This document shows positions 56,025 through 64,000 of a stretch of DNA of 64,000 nucleotides, piece by piece. The DNA is taken from the NCBI GenBank assembly GCA_026260175.1, contig JAKCWW010000233.1:68581-132580 (forward strand), in the 5' to 3' direction. This DNA comes from Reticulitermes lucifugus (lineage: Eukaryota > Arthropoda > Insecta > Blattodea > Rhinotermitidae). How positions within the stretch are numbered: position 1 is the stretch's first letter; the number at the start of each line of letters is the position of its first letter. Position numbers and translations under genes: made by a program. Under the pieces are notes generated by a model, which saw only the letters and a program-made list of their open reading frames with translations, searched no databases and was not told the origin of the DNA.

Positions 56025-59000
56025 CTAGTCATCAAATTTAATCTTTTTGCCTTTGAATGCAAACACAGAACACTGCTGCTCTTTCAACTTCTTCTTTGCT
56101 TCCCATGATGGATGAACTGGACCATCATTGTCTGCAACAGAAAACATGCAAGCTTCTATAAATCATCAGTTACTTATTTTTAACTCATTAAAGGAAATAT
56201 GATGCAAACACTCTATTGCAACTATTGGAAACTTTTATGTCTTAGTTCAGTGAATGATATTTTTGTCCTGAACATAAACCTTTAATAAAAATGAAATACA
56301 CCAAAAAACCTTCTGTCATATCCTCAGTATACACAACAACATGTCACAGTGTAGTGTCAAGAACTTCTTCTACACCTCCCAGCTAGTAGCCAGATGCGCA
56401 ACATACCTTTCGACCCCCTCTTCCCTTCCTCTATTCCTCAACTTTCCTTTCACGTGAAATTCATTTTGTCTCTGACTTGGCAAGCTTTCCAGTAAACAAG
56501 TACTGTGACAGCCATAAATATAGTAAGGCCACATGACCTGCAAAAACTGCATAACAGAAGCTACTCCTTCGCATAATCCAGAGATTAAACTCAGAATCTC
56601 ACTCTCTGACCATAACGGACAATCCCACGGGACATGCCAAGCTCTACTGGAAGAACACCTTAATAGAGATTAACTCTGCATGGTCCAAAGGTACATTTCT
56701 GCATTTAAATTATGAGTTATTTTTAAAGTAAATGATAAACTTAATGAATAATACTTAAACAAAACCTGCACGTTGACATGTCATACAAATGCTCTCAAAC
56801 TATCAAGAATTAAAAATTCTATTGTTCAATTTTTACAATTTAATCACATGATAATGAGAATATATTTCTCATGTGCCCAGTCTCAGTGGAAAAACATGTA
56901 TAACTGAGTTTATTACCTGCTGTTACACTCAGCTTCTTCTTATTATGATGAAGTACATTCATTTTCTGCCTCGTAAAAGATGACTGCTTACTTCTGTTTC
57001 CAGGATTATTCACTGGTTGTCGCTGCTGGAAAGTCTTAAAGTTTGCATTTTTTGGGTTTTGTTCTTGCACATTTTTTCTTTTTTCTGCTTCAAAGAACCT
57101 CCTTTCCTCATTCTTATTACATGCTGGATGTCTTGACTGTTTTCCTTCCTTATGAGTATCAATTTCTTCTCTTATGCTTGCACTAGTTAGATATTCAGTT
57201 TTACCATCTTCAGACACAAAGAATGGATCAACTGTTGTAGCAAAAGGGGAAACAGGCATGGAATTTACATCAACCATGTTATCATTTTGAATATTGTTTT
57301 GTGCTTTTAAATGTTCAGTGAATCTCTTCACTTCTGCTAATCTTCCGTTTGCAATTTTTATTTCATTTCTGAAGCCAGTGCTACTGTCTGTGTCCATTCC
57401 GACAATTTCCAGATTTATTTTTTTATTTATGTCCTTTGGTGTTTTCTCCTCAACAACAGGAATTTTCTGTTGTTTGTCTTCATTTTGAGTAATGTGAACT
57501 GCATCAGAATTCAAGGGTGTCAAAGTCTGATCTTGGCCACAAATGTTACTATTAGTACAAATTTTTTGTTTAGAGCATTCTGTAACTTTTTTCTGCACAT
57601 TCTCACATGTTTTTAATTTTTTATTTCTCTGCTTTCTTGCCTTCTTATTTCCAAGCTTCAGTATTAACTGCGGTACAATATGATTCCACATAGGAAATTT
57701 TGTATGAAACTGAGTGACACATGTTGAAATGGTTGGCTGACTGGAAATCCTGGCTAATGCTCTATCGTTTAATGATGCAGCAGGCTGCAATGAAAAAATC
57801 AGTTGTAAAGTACTGAACATCTAAAATATTGGCACTGTTAAAATAAAAGTGTTTCTGTGCTTAACACATCCACTGCCATGGTCAACACCAGTGTCTGCTG
57901 CAGACCCATTACCTCATACCTGACAGCAACCAAAGTCTGCTCTGTAACACTTACACATGCAGTCTTTAACACAGTGTGTCTTGTAAGGCTTCCAGGTACT
58001 GCAGCATCCACCACCATCCGTCATAGTACAAAACAGTGTAATGACATATACACCTTATCACACATAGCAGATAATTTGGCTTGGGACAATGCCAAATGTC
58101 TTACCTTGGGCAAAATAAAATAAACAAATAAAAATCATAATGACAGTCTATGTATGTAGGACATCCAGAAAGTAAAGATACAAAAGCAATACATTTTTTT
58201 TAAAATATTTATTAACAAAATGGAGTGAAAAAACTCTTAACACATACCTTTAGCTATTTTTCAACATAATCACCACCTTTGTCAAGGCATTTGTTTAGCC
58301 TGGGTACGAGTTTTTGTATTCCGATGTCATAGAACTCCGCCACATGTGCACGCAACCACGTCGTGACTTCGTTTTTCACCCCTTTGTCTTCGTAAAACTT
58401 CTGGCCGGCCAGCTGTTTCTTTAAATGCAAAAACAAATGGAAATCACTGGGAGCGAGGTCTGGGCTGTGAGGGGGATGGTCTGCGGTGATTTCCCTTCCC
58501 CTCCCACCCGTGTTGTATCTTTACTTTCTGGATAACCCTCGTATAAAGCACCACAACAAAATAACGTACAGGGAAGTAGAAGTAAAGCTCCACATATTCT
58601 TAACCTTGTCACTAGATGTGGGGATTCAGTCAACTCTGACTATATATACCAGCTTCTGAGTAATGTGCACACAGACACTACCTTTCACATCTAATGTTCT
58701 GACAGCTTAGGACATGACAAAGATACCTACATCAGCAATGATTTCATTCAACATCTTGGTATTGCAAAGAGCAAATTTTGACACTTCATCTGCCTTCAGC
58801 TTCTGAAAAAGAAAATAACATTTCACTATATTTTAAAACATTATAAAACTTTACTGAGAAATCTGCTTACATCATCTTAAACAAAATAGAGTTGTAACAT
58901 TTTTCAAGTCCAGAAATAATAGGGTGTGTTTCTTAACTTAGGCAGGAAATTATATAAAATTACATCCCATATACACACACAATGGCAATAACACATTTAC

Positions 59001-59994
59001 TTCTTTCTCAGCAAAACCTAAAAGGAAGGAAAGTGGGAGGAATGAGGATTTTGCTGGAATGATATTTGCACAAATACCAACCTTTATAGCAAGCACTTCT
59101 TCCATAAACCTCTCAGCTTTCCTGTTATACTTTTTCTTCTGTTCCTCAGAACCATTTTTGATTTTTAACCTTCTCGATTCACGTATCAACTTATTAATTG
59201 TATAAAGTTTAGCTTTGTTAACCTTGTGCCGCATTGAAACAATCTGTAAACACAAAGAATATTTTGCTGACAACACAAACGCACAAACAACAGGAATGAC
59301 ATAAAAAAGTGATTTCTCTTACATTTAACTAGAATTGTAATGTGTATTTTTTTGCATTTTATTTATAAACCCTGTCAGTTACTAATATTACATAGCATCA
59401 GTGGTAGATAAATGAAATATGTGTATGGATCATTGGTGCACTAGTACTACAGGGAAATCTAAAGTACTCAAAGTTTTTTTCAACCACAAATCCCATATGG
59501 ACTGCCCTAGAAATGTACGGGTGTCTGTGGTGAAATCCAATGACTGCCTGAGCTATGGCATAAGATGTGTGATGAATAAACCAAAATGCAAAGAGTCATT
59601 TTGGGATCAAAACACACACTTCATGAAATGAAATTCTGAATGCAGTTCTGGCTGAGTTATTCAGTTTCCATTTCTTGATTTATCCTGTCTTCATAAGCAA
59701 CCCTGCTTCAGGAATATATTGCAAATGAAAGTTTCATTGCGTTCCAGTCAGCTCACTACTGTTTGTTACTGGGGCGGGTGGTGTTAAATAATTTTTACGT
59801 GCATGTCCGAGGCATAAAGTAATTAACATACACTTATATTTCATTTTTCCAATGTTTTCATAATATGAATATCTCTAGAAATGTAAAGAAACGAAACTGA
59901 AAGCGCAGCAACTCAACCACCTAGTAACCTAACCTAACATTCCTAAACTATTTACGTTTATACATACCTGATTATTCAACGTCAATTTGTCCAT
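56025..59994 (-). CDS. SRFBP1: Serum response factor-binding protein 1, BUD22 family
   Basis: Nuclear/nucleolar BUD22-domain protein; yeast Bud22 acts in small ribosomal subunit biogenesis and vertebrate SRFBP1 (p49/STRAP) binds SRF. Five coding exons (minus): 59994-59968, 59243-59082, 58802-58731, 57784-56917, 56131-56025, giving 411 residues (human about 429). The start MDKLTLNNQ is followed by [20 protein letters not shown], matching the LNNEVVxMRxEVKRxR...RKL region of the family. Then come [34 protein letters not shown] and a Lys-rich low-complexity middle. The C terminus [13 protein letters not shown] and [10 protein letters not shown] is the conserved BUD22 ending. The exon 3 donor was taken as GAT|gtaggt because the alternative gtatct donor breaks the frame. 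Intron 3 carries a deleted mariner copy. Confidence 0.94.
58153..58544 (-). mobile_element. Internally deleted mariner element
   Basis: Inverted ends: left ATCCAGAAAGTAAAGATACAA (from about 58163) and the complementary TTGTATCTTTACTTTCTGGAT at the right, with TA at both borders and a matching right tip ACCCTCGTA. Between them the minus strand keeps about 80 codons of a mariner transposase C terminus: [15 protein letters not shown] (third catalytic Asp) and [20 protein letters not shown]. The first two thirds are deleted. It lies in SRFBP1 intron 3. Confidence 0.82.
58560..58642 (-). mobile_element. SINE fragment (family S)
   Basis: Contains aagtaaagctccacatattcttaaccttgtcactagatg in the order found in family S; only the tail-proximal part remains, directly beside the mariner copy. 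Confidence 0.5.
59370..59735. repeat. Dispersed repeat family D, long copy 1
   Basis: Pairs with 61620-62012. Shared blocks in order: ctgtcagttacta, acatagcatcagtg, atcattggtgcactagtac, accacaaatcccatatgg, ctgcctgagctatggca, tttgggatcaaaacacac, ctggctgagttattcagttt and ccctgcttcagg. It lies between SRFBP1 exons 1 and 2. Confidence 0.65.
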
Positions 59995-59999
59995 TCCGT

Positions 60000-61615
60000 G
60001 TGGCAAGAAAATGAAAAAGAATAATTTCAAGCTACAATGATAAATATTCAAGATTCATGGGCTTCACCATGGTCCTAGATACCCACACTCACGACACAAC
60101 ATACACCACAGATGACTACCAACTCTGATCCATGCCAACAACTGACCAGTCTGGCCAACAGCATATTCAGAAATACCAGTTTGTCTAATTGGGAGCGACT
60201 GTAACAAATGAAAATCAACTTCCATCGTTAAAGACATTACGAAGAGCTTAAGTTCTATCAGAACCATTTGTTTTGCCGTCTCCTACTCGAAACCGTAAAG
60301 ATTATTATTCCAGCATGCAGAATCAAAACTTTCCTGAAGATTACCCGCTTTCTGTAACGTGAAGCCGTGCAATGTGGTAGAAATATATCAATGTTTCGGA
60401 GAAACCTGCTGCCTCCTCCATCAGGGAAGAAAAATAATTTCCGTCCGAATCGTCTGTAAATTTATACCAGATTTCACGGAATCACATCCTAAAAGAGTTA
60501 TCTTCATATTCACTGCCATATGAACCTCGCTCTCATGTAATTTTACCTGTAGTTTCGTACATATATGAAACTTGATCTTTCTCTTTGGAACTTAAAATTG
60601 ATGAAGGGTGTTTGAAAACAGGACGGTGTACAGAATATTTGGACCTGTGAGACAAAAAGTAAAACGAGACCAGATAAAACTGAATGACGAGGATCCTAAT
60701 AATTCGTACTCTTCACTGATATTTGGGTGAAGAAATCAAGAAGGATGTGATGGGTGGGGAATGCAGCATTCATAGTAGAAATGAGAATTCCCTAGATTCT
60801 AGATGGCAAACCTGAATGCAAGAGACCACCTGCAAGACCTAGGAATATATTAAATAAGACTGCTAATATATATAATAAGATTCAATATATGTTGCAGCTA
60901 AACTCTGGAAGTCTATGTTATACATTTGTTCCCCAATTCCAGTCGGTAGTCTAAATAGTATAATAAATGTAATCCATTTATTCATTTAATTGTTAATATA
61001 TTTTGAAGGCACACAACAGTCAGGCAATTTTATTTCTCACATGTTCACATCAGATAAATCTTCACAATAACCTATATCAATTTACTTATTCATTGATCCT
61101 GGACATACCAGGAAGTGTAAGATAAAATGACAACACTAATTTGTATCGATAATCCACAACTCAACACAATACAAATTTTCTGTCACCATAATGATACAAA
61201 AACCATGAAATTTGTGTATAACTGCCTTGTCATGCCTTAGCTGGGAGATGTTGGGGGGATCAACCCCACTTGCTTACACTGTACAAGATTGAGACAATGC
61301 AAAACATGTTTAAAAAAATAAATCAGCTGTCAGGTGAGTGACTGATATTGTCTCATGTTCATAATCATTAACCGGGAACAGTACAATAATGTCAATATTG
61401 GTCACATGTGTATTTTCTTTATATGTAAATGTTCTCTCTCTTTAGTGTATTGCTAATGTCAGACTTTCTCTTTCTCCCCAAAGGGAACTCAGCCTGACAG
61501 GGCAAAATTTAGGTAGAAAAAAGTTCTTCACTGGATACATCAAATGCCTGGGATGACAGGACAAGTTTTTACTTTTCTTACATTTCATTAGATGAATAAT
61601 GTATGCTTCTTAATA
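60000..61615. other. SRFBP1 upstream region
   Basis: Holds the SRFBP1 promoter/5' UTR (from about 60000) and a family E repeat at 60340-60490 (aaatatatcaatgtttcgg, gctgcctcctccatcaggg). Nothing else was recognised. Confidence 0.5.
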
Positions 61616-61619
61616 TGTT

Positions 61620-62012
61620 ACCTGTTAACACTGTCAGTTACTAGATGACACAGCATCAATGAGAGATGAATGAGATATGAACATAGAGCACTGGTGTAAT
61701 GTTACTGAGAGGAGAAAACTGAAGTACTTTGAGTAAAACCTGTCCCAGTGCTACTCTGTCAACCACAAATCCCACATGGACTGCCCTAGGATTATATATG
61801 GGACTCTTTGGTGAGAAGCCAGTGATTAACTGCCTGAGTTATGACACTGCTAGCATAAGGTACATCAAAATGTAAAGAGCAATTTTGGCACTAAAACACT
61901 CACTTCACGAAATAAAACTCTGGACACAGCTCTGGTTGAGTTACTCTATTTCTTGGGTTCTCCTGTCTTCAACATGTGGCCCTGCTTCAGGGATACTCGT
62001 ACATTGCAAAAT
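61620..62012. repeat. Dispersed repeat family D, long copy 2
   Basis: Second long copy of the repeat at 59370-59735, same orientation, with accacaaatcccacatgga, ctgcctgagttatgacact, tttggcactaaaacactc and ggccctgcttcaggga. Confidence 0.65.
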
Positions 62013-62309
62013 AAAATGTGCAAAAGCAAAATTCTGGTTTGAGCATACCATGTTCATTCATTCTGTAGTCTGTCTTATGACAGGTCCGTAGCATAAATAT
62101 GTGGTGGATAATTTCATTCTTTCTCTTTGTTATGTTTCTCTTTCCATCTTAATTTGTTGATCATTATTATTTTTTATATATTTTTACCCCAGTTATAGCC
62201 AATGATTTTGATGCATCTCTAAATCCACATATGTGCATTTTATGTCCAGAAAAAGTGTACTTAAGGAGAAACACTTGATAAAAGCAAAGCTTCTGTAATA
62301 TTAAACAGT

Positions 62310-62335
62310 ATTAAATAATAATAATAATAATAATA
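62310..62335. repeat. TAA microsatellite 1
   Basis: A run of (aat)n immediately left of LINE fragment 1. Confidence 0.9.
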
Positions 62336-62868
62336 ATCCATCAAGAATTGGATATCAAATATGGACTATCAAAGGGAAAACCAACACCATATTATAAATA
62401 TGAGCCACAATATGAGTTCCAGAACTCATAAACTATACTATAACAGGTCCATAACAACTGATTGAACTGTCCATAACAACAGCCCAGATACAGTTATGCT
62501 TGACAAAATCATCAAAGAAGCATATTTAATGTATGTAGCAGTTTGTAACAGTCACAACCTCTAGCACAATCACCAAGAAGCTCCAGAACTATACAGACCT
62601 AAAAGAAGAGCTAACTAAAATATGGCAACTGAATGCAGTCTATGTAGTACCATTAGTATTATCCATAATGGGTATTATCCCCCCTCCCCCCTCACAAAAA
62701 TTTACAAAATAGACTGAAACGGCTCAATCTTCACCCTGGTCTATATATTCTAATGCAGAAAGCAGTAATTCTTAACACATGCAGTATAGTTAGAAAGTTT
62801 TGATAGAATAAAGAATAAGAAGTGCTTGGTCAGCGACATACTCTCTGAAAACCAGATAACTGCTGTGA
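62336..62868 (+). pseudogene. LINE C-terminal fragment 1 (restriction-like endonuclease type)
   Basis: With small frame corrections it reads RPDTVMLDKIIKEAYLMDVA, then ITKKLQNYTDLKEELTKIW and NAVYVVPLVLSIMGIIP. The RPD...D.A pattern, the KY/NYxDLKxE block and the following VVPxxxxxxG are the C-terminal region of RLE-type LINE proteins. Multiple stops make it dead. It ends in the second TAA array. Confidence 0.68.
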
Positions 62869-62900
62869 ATTAATAATAATAGTAATAATAATAATAATAA
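62869..62900. repeat. TAA microsatellite 2
   Basis: An (aat)n run, one interruption, between the two LINE fragments. Confidence 0.9.
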
Positions 62901-63435
62901 CTGGTATGAGCATGTACCAAAATTGGTAGAAACAAGCCATGAAGGTAAGGTAACCATAGTATGGAATCAAAAAGTGCAAACTGACAGAACCATCCCTAAC
63001 AATAAACAGGACAATACAATCTGTGATAATGAAGAAGGAACGTGTATGCTAATAGATGTTGCAATTTCAGGAGACAGAAATGTGACTAAGAAAAAAGCTG
63101 AGAAGATTCTACAATATAAAACCCCAACAACAGAAATACAGCACATGTGAATGTAAAAACAAAACTGATACCAATAGTAATAATAATAATAATAATAGGG
63201 GCAACAGGAACCATTGCAAAATCATTCAGAAAATACCTGAGCCACATACTGGGAAAGCTTGAAATAAAGAAACTACAGAAAACAGCCATATTGGGCACTG
63301 CACACGTATTAACATAAAAGTACAGAAGATTTAACATGTGCCATGAATTGTGACTACAGAATAGCTGTGACACTATATACCCTAGAAACATGGTTTGTTT
63401 CAGGTACATAATTGTAAATACCCTGCATAAAGGTG
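62901..63435 (+). pseudogene. LINE C-terminal fragment 2 (restriction-like endonuclease type)
   Basis: Reads WYEHVPKLVETSHEGKVTIV, then QTDRTIPNNKQDNTICDNEE and TCMLIDVAISGDRNV, followed after a stop by GATGTIAKSFRKYLSHI and KLQKTAILGTAHVL. This is the same domain as fragment 1 but from a different subfamily. A TAA array (63176-63197) is expanded inside the coding stretch as IPIVIIIIIGATG. Fragment end merges into the next TAA array. Confidence 0.72.
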
Positions 63436-63464
63436 ATAAATAATAATAATAATAATAATAATAA
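63436..63464. repeat. TAA microsatellite 3
   Basis: An (aat)n run directly after LINE fragment 2. Confidence 0.9.
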
Positions 63465-63852
63465 TTACAAATCCACTCTAAGAACATAACTAATACTGAA
63501 TTAACAGAATAAAATGAAGACACTACATGGATATTCTACCCTGAAATGGAGGGATTCTCCAAAATGTTGGAACTTTTCTTCCAGGCTACGTATCTCAGAG
63601 GACACCTTCATCAACAACAGAGTCGGCTTAACTATCTGTTAGTTTAGTTTCTGTTTACCAGCTTCACAATTCTTTGTCCTATAAAATAAATGTAGATATA
63701 CTGTACACAAATATTAAGTGGCATAAAGCATTTGCAAGTAGCAAATAATATATCCCATACCCTCTGTTTCTGACTAAACTTATCAAACATATCACCCCAG
63801 GTTCTAAAATAAATTATTATTAACTGTTTTTAATGACCATAAAAACGTAGAG

Positions 63853-63934
63853 TAAAAAGGTAAAGTAGTCCCTGTTCACACCATAAAGACGAATAGGGAG
63901 ATACTAATTTTTAACCTTGGTGGTAGGTGGAGCA
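63853..63934 (-). mobile_element. SINE fragment (family S)
   Basis: Tail-proximal part only: aaaaaggtaaagtagtccctg, caccataaagacgaataggg and taaccttggtggtaggtgga. Confidence 0.55.
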
Positions 63935-64000
63935 TTACTTTGTATGGTGCTGAAATGTGGACACTTCGGAAAATGGATCAGAAGTATCTGGAAAGTTTTG
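63935..64000 (+). pseudogene. LINE reverse transcriptase fragment, runs off the window
   Basis: The plus frame reads SITLYGAEMWTLRKMDQKYL ending ESF at the window edge, matching the LYGSETWTLRKxDxKxLESF motif after the reverse transcriptase domain of RTE-like LINEs. The upstream part is absent; the fragment abuts a SINE piece. Confidence 0.75.

Noticed and set aside
60380-60430. cctgatgg ... ccgaaacattg on the minus strand resembling a hammerhead
   Set aside because: The core lacks the CTGANGA sequence and no helix I can be formed; it belongs to dispersed repeat family E.

Overview
The window looks like part of an insect nuclear genome: AT-rich, with spliced genes, kilobase-scale introns and many degraded transposons (tRNA-derived SINEs, LINE 3' ends, mariner, piggyBac-type MITEs, Penelope-like elements). 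The repeat style and long introns suggest a polyneopteran such as a cockroach or termite. That placement is an inference from memory and was not tested by any search. Two assembly gaps (880-1597, 15581-15602) and one isolated N (35451) are present.

Layout. 1-5.7 kb: repeats plus a possible leftward gene whose first exon (5606-5695) encodes a mitochondrial-type presequence. 6.2-7.9 kb: UQCC2 (two exons), whose TGA overlaps the ATG of an intronless METTL15, so the locus looks dicistronic; both products are mitochondrial. 8-21.7 kb: no gene found, only SINEs, a piggyBac-type MITE, a short Penelope-like remnant and a 68-bp perfect palindrome. 21.7-28.2 kb (minus): a three-exon gene for a 126-residue secreted or membrane-tethered protein with one von Willebrand factor type C domain; its 5.35-kb second intron holds a Penelope-like retroelement. 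31.5-42.3 kb (plus): nine-exon KATNAL2. 44.3-52.4 kb (minus): seven-exon SMN. 56.0-60.0 kb (minus): five-exon SRFBP1/BUD22-type gene. 60-64 kb: LINE fragments embedded in TAA repeats.

How the genes fit together. UQCC2 (complex III assembly) and METTL15 (12S rRNA m4C methylation) both serve mitochondrial gene expression and respiration, and a presequence-bearing exon is transcribed away from them from a shared promoter region. KATNAL2, SMN and SRFBP1 are conserved housekeeping or cell-biology genes with no evident functional link; KATNAL2 and SMN converge, SMN and SRFBP1 lie in tandem. All exon models were built by reading splice sites and frames by eye; in each multi-exon model the phases join into one open frame.

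The most unusual content is a set of four hammerhead-ribozyme motifs in Penelope-like remnants, all sharing an extra U after the conserved core, and the UQCC2-METTL15 start/stop overlap.
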